The translations under genes and the position numbers were made by a program. A stretch of DNA of 64,000 bases from an uncultured Collinsella sp. (GTDB lineage Bacteria; Actinomycetota; Coriobacteriia; Coriobacteriales; Coriobacteriaceae), in assembly GCA_902494195.1 (NCBI GenBank), contig CABUSH010000002.1:1-64000 (forward strand), written 5' to 3'. Under the pieces are notes generated by a model. That model had not been told where the DNA came from, did not search any database, and was given only the letters and a program-made list of their open reading frames with translations. Positions 25,835 to 34,248 of the stretch are shown here, piece after piece. Each line of letters starts with the position of its first letter. The first letter of the stretch is position 1.

Positions 25835-25888
25835 ATCGGCCGCCATACGGGCGGGCGTAGCCGCAGAGACACGAGATAGGAGCCTCTT

Positions 25889-28483
25889 TTGAAGCTCATC
25901 ATCGCCGAGAAAAACGACGCTGCGCGTCAGATCGCCGAGCGTCTGTCCACGGGTAAACCCAAAAAGGACAAGGTGTACAACACCGCCATCTACCGTTTTG
26001 AGTGGAAGGGCGAGGAGTGCGTGACCATCGGCCTTGCCGGTCACATCCTTGCGCCCGATTTTTGCGACAGCGTGCTGTTCGATAAAAAGCTGGGCTGGTA
26101 TTCGGTTACCGAGGACGGCGAGATGCTACCGGCCGACATGCCCGATGGCCTGGCACGCCCGCCCTACGACACCAAGCGCAAGCCGTTTCTTGCCGACGGC
26201 ATCTCCATCAAGGGCTGGAAGCTCGAGAGTCTGCCGTATCTCACCTGGGCACCCGTCATTAAGCTGCCGGCCGAGAAGGAACTCATCCGCTCGCTTAAGA
26301 ACCTCGCCAAAAAGTCCGACAGCGTCATCATCGCTACGGACTTCGATCGCGAGGGCGAACTGATCGGTTCGGACGCCCTCAACAAGGTGCGCGAGGTTGC
26401 GCCGGACTTGCCGGTTGCCCGCGCCCAGTATTCTTCGTTTACCAAGGCCGAGATCACGCAGGCCTTCGATAATCTCGTCTCGCTCGACCAGAACCTGGCC
26501 GACGCCGGCGAGAGCCGTCAGCACATCGACCTCATTTGGGGTGCGGTGCTCACGCGCTACCTGACGCTCGCCAAGTTTGGCGGCTTTGGCAACGTGCGTT
26601 CCGCCGGCCGCGTGCAGACGCCGACGCTTGCCCTGGTGGTCGAGCGCGAACGCGAGCGCATGGCGTTTGTGCCCGAGGACTATTGGCAGATTCGTGGCAT
26701 GGGCGCCGCGCAAGGCGCTGCCGAGGACGATCGCTTTAAGATCGCGCACAAGACGGCGCGCTTTACCGACAAGGATGCTGCTGAGACGGCGTACGGTCAC
26801 GTTGACGGTGCCAAGACGGCAACCGTCGCCGCGGTGACCAAGCGCTCGCGCAAGCAGCAGCCGCCCACGCCGTTTGCGACCACCTCGCTGCAGGCTGCCG
26901 CCGCGGCCGAGGGCATCTCGCCTGCGCGTACCATGCGCATCGCTGAGTCCCTCTACATGGCCGGTCTCATCAGCTACCCGCGTGTCGACAATACCGTGTA
27001 CCCCGCGACGCTCGATCTGGGCGCCGTGGTGAGCGACCTGGCAAAGATCAACCCGGCGCTGGCGCCCGTATGCAAAAAGGTGCTTGCCGGCCCCATGAAG
27101 CCTACGCGCGGCAAAGTCGAGACCACCGACCACCCGCCTATCTATCCCACGGGCGAGGGCGATCCGTCCACGCTCGACGGCGGCCAGCGCAAGCTCTACG
27201 ACCTCATCGCCCGCCGCTTCCTGGCGACGCTCATGGGTCCCGCGACCATCGAGAACACCAAGCTCGAGCTCGATGTGAACGGTGAGCCGTTCGTGGCTTC
27301 GGGCGATGTGCTCGTGACCCCGGGTTTCCGCGAGGCCTACCCGTATGGCCTTAAACGCGACGAGCAGATGCCGCCGCTTGAGCAGGGCGATACGGTCGAC
27401 GTATTCGACATTAAGCTCGAGGCCAAGCAGACCGAGCCGCCCGCGCGCTACAGCCAGGGCAAGCTCGTGCAGGAGATGGAGAAGCGCGGCCTGGGCACCA
27501 AGTCCACGCGCGCGAGCATCATCGAGCGCCTGTACGCCGTGCGCTATCTCAAAAATGATCCCGTTGAGCCGAGCCAGCTGGGTATCGCCATCATCGATGC
27601 GCTGTCGCAGTTTGCCCCGCGCATCACGAGCCCCGATATGACCAGCGAGCTCGACGGCGACATGACCCGTGTGGAGCGCGGCGAGGATACCGAAGAGCAT
27701 GTCGTGATGCACTCGCGCGCGCTGCTGGCTGGCGTGCTCGACGAGCTGCTCAAGCACACGCAGGAGCTGGGCGACGCCATCAGCGACGCCGTCACGGCCG
27801 ATGCGCGCGTGGGAGCTTGCCCCAAGTGCGGCAAGGACCTGGTTATGAAGACGAGCGCCAAGACCCGTGGCAGCTTCATTGGCTGCATGGGCTGGCCCGA
27901 CTGCGATGTGACCTATCCGGTGCCGAGCGGCGTCAAGGTGAGTCCGCTCGAGGGCGAGGCGGCCGTGTGCCCCGAGTGCGGCGCGCCGCGCATTAAATGC
28001 CAGCCGTTCCGTCAGAAGGCTTTCGAGATCTGCGTGAACCCCACGTGCCCCACCAACTACGAGCCCGACCTTAAGGTGGGCGAGTGCAAGGTGTGCGCCG
28101 AGGCCGGACGTCATGGCGACCTGATCGCGCACAAGAGTGAGAAGAGCGGCAAGCGCTTTATCCGCTGCACCAACTACGATGACTGCGGCGTAAGCTATCC
28201 TCTGCCGGCGCGCGGTAAGCTCGAGGCGACGGGTGAGACCTGCCCCGAGTGCGGCGCCCCCATCGTGGTGGTCAATACGGCGCGCGGCCCGTGGCGTATC
28301 TGCGTCAACATGGACTGCCCGACCAAGGAGAAGAAGCCCGCCCGCGGCCGCAAGACCACGACTAAGGCGAGCACGGCCAAGAAGACGACGGCGGCCAAGA
28401 AGACGACGGCTAAGAAAGCCACTGCCGCCAAGAAGACGACCGCGAAGAAGTCGACTGCCAAGAAAGTAGCCTCCGACAAGTAA
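25889..28483 (+). CDS. Type IA DNA topoisomerase (archaeal-type TopA/TopB) with zinc ribbons and Lys-rich tail
   Basis: An 864-residue enzyme starting at TTG, with AGGAG ten bases upstream. The Toprim domain includes LIIAEKNDAARQIAERLS and IIATDFDREGELIG. The catalytic Tyr is in AGLISYPRVDNTVYP near residue 363. Four C4 zinc ribbons follow (CPKCGKDL, CPECGAPR, CKVCAEAG, CPECGAPI, about 635-835). A tail of TTAKKATAAKK-type repeats ends the protein. The N-terminal sequence is closer to archaeal TopA than to E. coli TopA. The basic tail is common in actinobacterial topoisomerases and aids DNA binding. Confidence 0.9.
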   Translation: MKLIIAEKNDAARQIAERLSTGKPKKDKVYNTAIYRFEWKGEECVTIGLAGHILAPDFCDSVLFDKKLGWYSVTEDGEMLPADMPDGLARPPYDTKRKPFLADGISIKGWKLESLPYLTWAPVIKLPAEKELIRSLKNLAKKSDSVIIATDFDREGELIGSDALNKVREVAPDLPVARAQYSSFTKAEITQAFDNLVSLDQNLADAGESRQHIDLIWGAVLTRYLTLAKFGGFGNVRSAGRVQTPTLALVVERERERMAFVPEDYWQIRGMGAAQGAAEDDRFKIAHKTARFTDKDAAETAYGHVDGAKTATVAAVTKRSRKQQPPTPFATTSLQAAAAAEGISPARTMRIAESLYMAGLISYPRVDNTVYPATLDLGAVVSDLAKINPALAPVCKKVLAGPMKPTRGKVETTDHPPIYPTGEGDPSTLDGGQRKLYDLIARRFLATLMGPATIENTKLELDVNGEPFVASGDVLVTPGFREAYPYGLKRDEQMPPLEQGDTVDVFDIKLEAKQTEPPARYSQGKLVQEMEKRGLGTKSTRASIIERLYAVRYLKNDPVEPSQLGIAIIDALSQFAPRITSPDMTSELDGDMTRVERGEDTEEHVVMHSRALLAGVLDELLKHTQELGDAISDAVTADARVGACPKCGKDLVMKTSAKTRGSFIGCMGWPDCDVTYPVPSGVKVSPLEGEAAVCPECGAPRIKCQPFRQKAFEICVNPTCPTNYEPDLKVGECKVCAEAGRHGDLIAHKSEKSGKRFIRCTNYDDCGVSYPLPARGKLEATGETCPECGAPIVVVNTARGPWRICVNMDCPTKEKKPARGRKTTTKASTAKKTTAAKKTTAKKATAAKKTTAKKSTAKKVASDK

Positions 28484-28505
28484 CGGCGCGGTCGAAACAT
28501 TGCCT

Positions 28506-28547
28506 AAAAAACGAGCGAGGACCCCACGATCCTCGCTCGTTTTTTTT
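28506..28547 (+). terminator. Terminator after the topoisomerase gene
   Basis: AAAACGAGCGAGG (28508-28520) pairs perfectly with CCTCGCTCGTTTT (28531-28543), followed by more T. Confidence 0.88.
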
Positions 28548-28549
28548 GA

Positions 28550-28607
28550 CCGGCAGTTAGGGACGTTCCTTTTCTGCCGGCAGTTTAGGAACGTCCCTAA
28601 CTGCCGG
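28550..28607. repeat. REP-like palindrome with 21-bp perfect arms
   Basis: CCGGCAGTTAGGGACGTTCC plus T (28550-28570) is the exact complement of 28587-28607. The loop carries TTTCTGCCGGCAGTTT. The same unit, with two substitutions, lies at 29670-29725, so the pair brackets the zinc-ribbon protein gene. Confidence 0.7.
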
Positions 28608-28625
28608 CTCGGGAACGACAAAGCG

Positions 28626-29609
28626 CTAGTTCACTTCGACGGGTTTGGCGCCGGGATAGCGCTCCTCAAAGTCTAGGCGGTACTTATTGTCATTGGTGCC
28701 CGCCACGTTGTCGCGTGACAGCGGCGCCACGATCTCATTCTTGTGGTCCGCGGGCTTGGCGTATTTCAGGCTGATCTCCCAGGCATCGCAGATCGCGTCG
28801 ATGCGGTGGTCTAGGTCGTCATACAGGGCAACGATGTCTTTCCAGGAGCTGTAGTTCTTAGAGCTCGTCGGGACGTCCAGGTCCTCGACGATGTCGTAAT
28901 ACTGCTCGATGGTGTCCTCCGTGCGCTCGGCGACGTCGGCGAGATTTTGACGGGTGGTTCGATCCTCTTCCAGATAGCTGCCGTTGAAGTTCTGCGCGCA
29001 GCCACGGACCTGGCTATCGAGGTCTTCGAGTAAGTCGTAGTATTCGCTCAGTCGGCGGTAGAGATTCTGCTCGGAGAGCGTTGCTTCGCCGCCATCCTCG
29101 TCGTCATCGTCATCATCGTCGTACAGGCTGTTGGGATCGCCGAGAGGCTTTAGGTCATCGTCGTCGACGTCATGGTGCAGCTTAGCTACCTCGGCAGTCG
29201 TCTGCGTGGCGGCGTTGTCGAAAGGCTTGATCACAAAGAAAACGACCAGGGCGATGATGATCGCCACCAGCACAACGATAACGGCGATAAGCGGCCCGGT
29301 GCCGCTCTTTTTGGGAGCGGGGGTCTGTGGCGAAGCGGGCGCGTATGCGGGAGCCGGCTGCTGTTGGGGCGAGCCGCTCGCGACGGGTATGCGCTGCGTG
29401 GTCTCGACGGCCGCGGGGCCTGCGGCGAGGTCGGGGCGATAGGCGAGGGGGTCGTCCGCCTTGGCTTGCGGCGTATCGAGGGAACCGGTCTGCTCAAAAG
29501 CGGGCTGGCTATCGCTCGCGGTTGTTTGTTCAACGGATGCACCGCACGAGGTGCAGAACTTGGCATTATCTGCAAGAAGCTTGCCGCACGAGGCGCAATA
29601 CCGAGACAT
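28626..29609 (-). CDS. Zinc-ribbon membrane protein of unknown function
   Basis: A 327-residue protein. It has an N-terminal zinc ribbon (CASCGKLLADNAKFCTSCG, residues 4-22) and a long Pro/Gln/Ala-rich linker. One membrane helix follows near 105-128 (LIAVIVVLVAIIIALVVFF). The exported C-terminal domain starts with an Asp run and then forms a helical region with many Tyr and Asp. A C4 ribbon before a single helix is a frequent design in Coriobacteria and Firmicutes; the role is unknown. The start at 29609 has AAAGGAG upstream. REP-like palindromes flank the gene on both sides. Confidence 0.8.
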   Translation of the reverse strand: MSRYCASCGKLLADNAKFCTSCGASVEQTTASDSQPAFEQTGSLDTPQAKADDPLAYRPDLAAGPAAVETTQRIPVASGSPQQQPAPAYAPASPQTPAPKKSGTGPLIAVIVVLVAIIIALVVFFVIKPFDNAATQTTAEVAKLHHDVDDDDLKPLGDPNSLYDDDDDDDEDGGEATLSEQNLYRRLSEYYDLLEDLDSQVRGCAQNFNGSYLEEDRTTRQNLADVAERTEDTIEQYYDIVEDLDVPTSSKNYSSWKDIVALYDDLDHRIDAICDAWEISLKYAKPADHKNEIVAPLSRDNVAGTNDNKYRLDFEERYPGAKPVEVN

Positions 29610-29669
29610 TGCCACTCCTTTCGCCACATTTCAATGCAATACGACGATTATACCCAGCACCCCAAAAAG

Positions 29670-29725
29670 CCGGCAGTTGGGACGTTCCTTTTCGGCCGGC
29701 AGTTTAGGAACGCCCCTAACTGCCG
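29670..29725. repeat. REP-like palindrome, second copy
   Basis: CCGGCAGTTGGGACGTTCCT (29670-29689) pairs with AGGAACGCCCCTAACTGCCG (29706-29725) with few mismatches. It matches the palindrome at 28550-28607. Confidence 0.65.
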
Positions 29726-29834
29726 CCTGAGTAGCCATTGGCTAGGTGGGATTTGGGACGCGCCGAGCACTGGGGTATCATGGCTTGGTTGCTATAACTC
29801 GCATTTACGCGCCTTGTAGGAAGGGGCTGCGCCC

Positions 29835-30518
29835 ATGGCTTTTGAGCCCGCTCAACATAGCTTTATCACGCTCGAGGGCGTTGATGGCGCCGGCAAGTCC
29901 ACGCAGGCGCGCTTGCTTGCCCGCGCGCTCGAACTCGCTGGCTACCAGGTTGTGAGCCTGCGCGAGCCGGGCGGCACCGCCATCAGCGAAAAGATCCGCG
30001 CCCTGCTGCTCGATCCCGCCAACACGGCCATGGGAGATACCTGCGAGCTGCTGCTCTACGAGGCCGCACGCGCCCAGCTGGTGCACGAGGTCATAGCTCC
30101 CGCCCTCGCGGCCGGCAAGGTGGTCCTGTGCGACCGCTTCTACGATTCCACGACCTGCTACCAGGCGTTTGCCGACGGCCTCGATCGCCAGATGGTGCGC
30201 GACGCCAACAACCTGGCCGTCGCGGGTACGCACCCGGCTCTCACACTCGTCTATCGCATCACGCCCGAGCAGGCGGCGCTGCGCATGGCCGCCCGTGGTG
30301 CGGCCGACCGCATGGAGGCCAAGGGCATGGCCTTCCAAGAGCGCGTCTACCAGGGATTTTGCGCCATTGCCGCCGAGGAACCAAACCGCGTAAAGCTCAT
30401 CGACGCGACCGCGTCCATCGAGGACGTCTTCGCGCAGACGGTCGAGCAGGTTCGCGCCTACGGCCTCGACATTCCGCAAGATGTCGTCGCCGCCGCGCTT
30501 GCCAAGGAGGCCGAGTAA
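29835..30518 (+). CDS. tmk: Thymidylate kinase
   Basis: A 227-residue dTMP kinase of normal length. It has the P-loop ITLEGVDGAGKSTQARLL, the REPGGTAISEKIRALLL motif, and the DRFYDSTTCYQAFADGLD segment, with a LID region RGAADRMEAKG. It feeds dTTP synthesis. It heads the conserved tmk-holB-PSP1 operon; holB starts two bases after its stop. Confidence 0.95.
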   Translation: MAFEPAQHSFITLEGVDGAGKSTQARLLARALELAGYQVVSLREPGGTAISEKIRALLLDPANTAMGDTCELLLYEAARAQLVHEVIAPALAAGKVVLCDRFYDSTTCYQAFADGLDRQMVRDANNLAVAGTHPALTLVYRITPEQAALRMAARGAADRMEAKGMAFQERVYQGFCAIAAEEPNRVKLIDATASIEDVFAQTVEQVRAYGLDIPQDVVAAALAKEAE

Positions 30519-30519
30519 C

Positions 30520-31647
30520 ATGGCCCCCGCTCAGGCAAGCCTGCTGGCCAAGCTCGACACCCAAGAGCGCGTGCGCGACTTTTTGACCAATGCCGTCGCC
30601 AGCGGTCGCGCATCGCACGCCTACCTGTTTTTGGGCGCGCCCGGAGCGGGCAAGCTCGACGCCGCGTGGGCGCTCGCCCAAGCCTTCCTGTGCGAGCAGG
30701 ACGGCTGCGGCTCATGCGATAGCTGCGTGCGCGTCGCCCGCCATACACACCCCGATGTGCACTATTACACGCCCGAGAGCGCCACGGGCTACCTCATCGC
30801 CCAGACCCGCGAGCTGCTCGACGACGTGCCGCTGGCGCCCATCCGTGCCAAGGCCAAGGTCTACATCATCGACCGTGCCGAGCAGCTGCGCGCCAACACC
30901 GCCAACGCACTGCTCAAAACACTCGAGGAGCCGCCCGAGGACGTTATGTTCATCCTGCTGGGCACCTCGGCAGACGTGATGTTGCCCACCATCGTGAGCC
31001 GCTGCCAGTGCGTGCCGTTTCGGCTGGTATCGCCCGCCGTCGCCGCGCAGGCCGTGAGTCGCGCCACCGGTCAGGACCCTGCGCGTTGCCGCATGGCCGT
31101 CGCCGTAGCGGGAAGCCCCACGCGTGGCATCGAGTTCCTCAAGAGCGCCGAGCGCCAGGACGCCCGCCGTCAGATGGTCCGCGCCATCGATTCGCTTATC
31201 GCCGCTGACGAGGCCGACGTGCTCAGTCGCGCCAAGTCACTCATTGTCGCCGTTAAGGCGCCGCTCGCCGAGGTCAAGTCCACGCAGGAAAAGGTGCTCG
31301 AGCAAAACGCCGACTACCTGTCGCGTGGAGCATTGAAGCAGCTTGAGGACCGCAACAAGCGCGAACTCAACGCGCGCGAGCGTTCGGGTATCATGGAAGC
31401 GCTGGCGAGCGCGCGGACGCTCATGCGCGACGTGCTGCTGACGCTTCAGGACGAGGCGGCCGACGTGGTGAACGAAGACATGCGCGACACGATCGGTCGG
31501 CTTGCCGCCGCGACGAATGTTGCGGGCGCCACGCGGGCGCTCGAGGCAGTCGCAACCGCCGAACGCAACATCGCCAGAAACGTTACTCCCCAGCTGGCCA
31601 TCGAGGTCATGCTGTTCGATATCAGGAAGGCACTGAAATGCCGTTAG
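30520..31647 (+). CDS. holB: DNA polymerase III delta-prime subunit
   Basis: A 375-residue clamp-loader subunit. It has a modified P-loop (LFLGAPGAGKLDAAWALAQ) and a small Cys cluster (CEQDGCGSCDSCVRV) as in other zinc-binding delta-prime and gamma subunits. The motif ANALLKTLEEPPEDVMFIL and the SRC sensor (IVSRCQCVPF) are also present. The C-terminal collar domain completes it. The start at 30520 follows AAGGAGG inside tmk. The stop overlaps the next gene by ten bases. Confidence 0.93.
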   Translation: MAPAQASLLAKLDTQERVRDFLTNAVASGRASHAYLFLGAPGAGKLDAAWALAQAFLCEQDGCGSCDSCVRVARHTHPDVHYYTPESATGYLIAQTRELLDDVPLAPIRAKAKVYIIDRAEQLRANTANALLKTLEEPPEDVMFILLGTSADVMLPTIVSRCQCVPFRLVSPAVAAQAVSRATGQDPARCRMAVAVAGSPTRGIEFLKSAERQDARRQMVRAIDSLIAADEADVLSRAKSLIVAVKAPLAEVKSTQEKVLEQNADYLSRGALKQLEDRNKRELNARERSGIMEALASARTLMRDVLLTLQDEAADVVNEDMRDTIGRLAAATNVAGATRALEAVATAERNIARNVTPQLAIEVMLFDIRKALKCR

Positions 31648-33329
31648 TCGTACCCGTTAAGTTTACCTACGCCTCGCGCGACCTGTGGTTCGATCCGCAG
31701 GATTTGGATATCCTCGAGGCCGATTATGCCATTTGCTCCACCGAGCGCGGAACCGAGATCGGCCTGGTCACGGCCGATCCCTTTGAGGTGCCGCAAGACG
31801 AGATCGGTCAGCCGCTCAAGCCCGTGCTGCGCGTGGCGAGCGACATCGACCTGCAGCTTGCCGACGACCTGGCCATCCAGGGCGACGAGGCCATGGTCGA
31901 CTTCCGCCGCCTGGTCAAGGAGCTCGACCTCGAGATGAAGCCGGTGGGCGTCGAGTACCTGTTTGGCGGCGAGAAGGCCGTGTTCTACTTTGCGGCCGAG
32001 GAGCGCGTCGATTTTCGCCAGCTCGTCAAGGATCTGTCCTCGACGCTGCACATTCGCGTCGACATGCGCCAGATCGGCGTGCGCGACGAGACCCGCCTGG
32101 TGGGCGGCTATGCCCAGTGCGGACAGGAACTCTGCTGCACGCGCTTTGGCGGACAGTTTGAGCCCGTCTCGATTCGCATGGCAAAAGAGCAAGACCTGCC
32201 GCTCAATTCCTCCAAGATCAGCGGCGTGTGCGGTCGCCTGATGTGCTGCCTGCGCTACGAGTTCGAGGCCTACAAGGACTTTAAGAGCCGTGCGCCCAAA
32301 AAGAAGACGCTCATCGATACGCCGCTTGGCAAGGCGCGTATCCAGGAGTATGACACGCCGCGTGAGCAGCTGGTGCTGCGCCTGGAGAACGGCAAAGTCT
32401 TTAAGGTCAACCTAGCCGATATGACGTGCTCGGAGGGCTGCAAAAAGAAGGCCGCCGAGCAGGGCTGCAACTGCCGCCCCGACTGCGTGACGCGCGACGT
32501 GCTCGAGCGCATCGAGTCGCCCGAGATGCGCCTGGCGCTCATGGAGCTCGATCGCGAAAACGGCGTCGATGTGGGCGATGGCCTGTCGAGTGCCGACCGT
32601 CTGGCCGGCACGTCGATGCCCAAGCGCCGTCGTCGCGATGCTGAATCCGATGCTCGCGCCGGTCAGGGTCAGGGCGAGGGCCGTGGCCGCGGAAAAGGCC
32701 GCGGTAAGGCCGAGACACCCGAGGCCGAGGGGGCGGCCGATGGCCGTCGCCGTCGCAAGCGCGCGGGCTCGGGCGATGCTACCGAGGTTGCAGCCGCGGG
32801 CAAGAACGCCTCTCGCGAGCGCGAGGTTCAGCAGCCCCAGCAGCAGAATCGCGGCGGCGGCATGAACCCCACACGTCGCCGCCGCCGTCATCTGTCGAGC
32901 GAGGAGCGCGAGGACGCCTTCCGCGCCGCAGCTGCTCGCGAGGCCGGTGCCGCTTCCAAGGGCGCCTCGGCCTCCGATGCGCCTGTCGACAAGAGCGGCA
33001 AGTCACGTGGCGAGGAGGAGCGCGCGCCGCGTCCGCGCCGTCGCCATTCCTCGGGCGCGCAACAGAAGCCCTCAGTGCCCTCCGTGGCCGATCAGGTCTC
33101 GGATGGCGAGGTCAAGGTCACGCGCCGTCGTCCCGGGGATGGCGGGGGAGCGGCTGCCAAGGCTTCGCGTGGCGCCGCTCGCGACGAGCGCGAGCCGCGC
33201 GGTGGCGAGGGCTCGGCCGACCAGGGTCAAAAGCGCCGTCGCCGTCGCCGTTCCCGCAAGCCGCGCCAGGATGGTGGCGAGGGCTCGACCCCGTCTTCGT
33301 CCGCACCACAACCGCCCGCCGGCGAATAA
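31638..33329 (+). CDS. PSP1-domain protein (RicT/YaaT-like) with long basic tail
   Basis: A 563-residue protein. The first 290 residues form the PSP1/YaaT domain, with the conserved QIGVRDETRLVGGYAQCG, CCTRFGGQF and VCGRLMCCLRYE motifs, whose Cys residues bind iron-sulfur clusters in the B. subtilis Ric complex. That complex helps RNase Y-dependent mRNA maturation. The remaining 270 residues are a low-complexity Arg/Gly/Glu/Ala-rich tail resembling RNase E or Rho tails of Actinomycetota, suited to RNA binding. Position after tmk-holB is conserved in Gram-positives. Confidence 0.88.
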   Translation: MPLVVPVKFTYASRDLWFDPQDLDILEADYAICSTERGTEIGLVTADPFEVPQDEIGQPLKPVLRVASDIDLQLADDLAIQGDEAMVDFRRLVKELDLEMKPVGVEYLFGGEKAVFYFAAEERVDFRQLVKDLSSTLHIRVDMRQIGVRDETRLVGGYAQCGQELCCTRFGGQFEPVSIRMAKEQDLPLNSSKISGVCGRLMCCLRYEFEAYKDFKSRAPKKKTLIDTPLGKARIQEYDTPREQLVLRLENGKVFKVNLADMTCSEGCKKKAAEQGCNCRPDCVTRDVLERIESPEMRLALMELDRENGVDVGDGLSSADRLAGTSMPKRRRRDAESDARAGQGQGEGRGRGKGRGKAETPEAEGAADGRRRRKRAGSGDATEVAAAGKNASREREVQQPQQQNRGGGMNPTRRRRRHLSSEEREDAFRAAAAREAGAASKGASASDAPVDKSGKSRGEEERAPRPRRRHSSGAQQKPSVPSVADQVSDGEVKVTRRRPGDGGGAAAKASRGAARDEREPRGGEGSADQGQKRRRRRRSRKPRQDGGEGSTPSSSAPQPPAGE

Positions 33330-33392
33330 CGCCCGCGAGCGGATTTAGCTCGCCTTGCCCCGAGCGCATTGGGGTATCATAGCGCTGAATCA

Positions 33393-33428
33393 ACAACCCT
33401 CCCTGCGACCGAGCGTAGGGAGGGTTGT
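33393..33428 (+). promoter_or_regulatory. Hairpin that masks the comF ribosome binding site
   Basis: ACAACCCTCCCT (33393-33404) pairs perfectly with AGGGAGGGTTGT (33417-33428) around a 12-nt loop. The 3' arm is the only Shine-Dalgarno sequence for the comF TTG start at 33432. No T run follows, so it is not an obvious terminator. A GGTATCAT at 33372 is a plausible -10 box, which would make this a 5'-UTR element. Confidence 0.5.
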
Positions 33429-33431
33429 GTC

Positions 33432-34238
33432 TTGAAGAGCCATCTGAACATATTGAGCTGTCTGCAGGGTGCCGGTGCCCTACCGTTTGCGGACGAATTG
33501 CTACCGTTTGCCGAGCGGGTGGCACGCGAGGCGCTCGAGGCATTGTCGCCAACACGATGTGCCGGCTGCGAGCGCGCCGGTGCGCTTATTTGCCAAGACT
33601 GCCTGGCCGCGCTCACGCTCATCGACCCACGTCATAGCTGTACCCGATGCGGCGCCCCGTTTGGGGATTTGCTGTGCACTGAGTGTTCGGTCGAGGGCAC
33701 GTCCTCGGCAATGGCGGAGGCGCTCGACCGCTGCCTGGCGTGCGCCGTCTATGCGCATCCGCTGCCGCGCATCATTAAAGCGTACAAGGACGCGGGCGAG
33801 CGACGTCTGGCTCCGTATCTGGCGGAGCTGCTCTACGACACCGCCCTGCATGCCCGGGTCGTAGCGCCCGATCGCTATGGAGGTGTGCTGTCCGGCGCGG
33901 ATGCGGTGGTGTTTGTGCCTGCGACGGCGGCAGCGTTTCGGCGGCGTGGTTTTGATCATATGGAGGCTATTGCGCGCCCATTTTGCGAGCTGTCGGGTGT
34001 TCCCCTGCTCGATGCTCTCGTCAAGTACGGGCATGGCGACCAGCGCGAACTCGGTCGTGAGGAGCGCCGCGAGCGTGCCCAAGGCATGTACGAGACGGTT
34101 GAGGATGTGCGGGGCAAGCGCCTGCTGCTTATCGATGACGTTATCACCACGGGTGCGACGATGGCAGCGGCTTCGGCGGAACTCAAGCGCGCCGGCGCCG
34201 CAGCGGTCGATGGCCTCGCTATCGCACGCGTTTGGTAG
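33432..34238 (+). CDS. ComF family phosphoribosyltransferase-like protein
   Basis: A 268-residue ComFC-like protein. An N-terminal zinc finger (CAGCERAGALICQDC and CTRCGAPFGDLLCTEC, about 38-80) is followed by a PRTase fold. That fold ends in the PRPP-loop motif LLLIDDVITTGATMAAAS near 235. ComF proteins aid DNA uptake, probably acting with the ComFA helicase, which is not here. The best start is TTG 33432, eight bases after GGAGGG; no ATG has an RBS. The RBS is buried in a perfect hairpin. Confidence 0.85.
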   Translation: MKSHLNILSCLQGAGALPFADELLPFAERVAREALEALSPTRCAGCERAGALICQDCLAALTLIDPRHSCTRCGAPFGDLLCTECSVEGTSSAMAEALDRCLACAVYAHPLPRIIKAYKDAGERRLAPYLAELLYDTALHARVVAPDRYGGVLSGADAVVFVPATAAAFRRRGFDHMEAIARPFCELSGVPLLDALVKYGHGDQRELGREERRERAQGMYETVEDVRGKRLLLIDDVITTGATMAAASAELKRAGAAAVDGLAIARVW

Positions 34239-34248
34239 GGGTGGTTTT

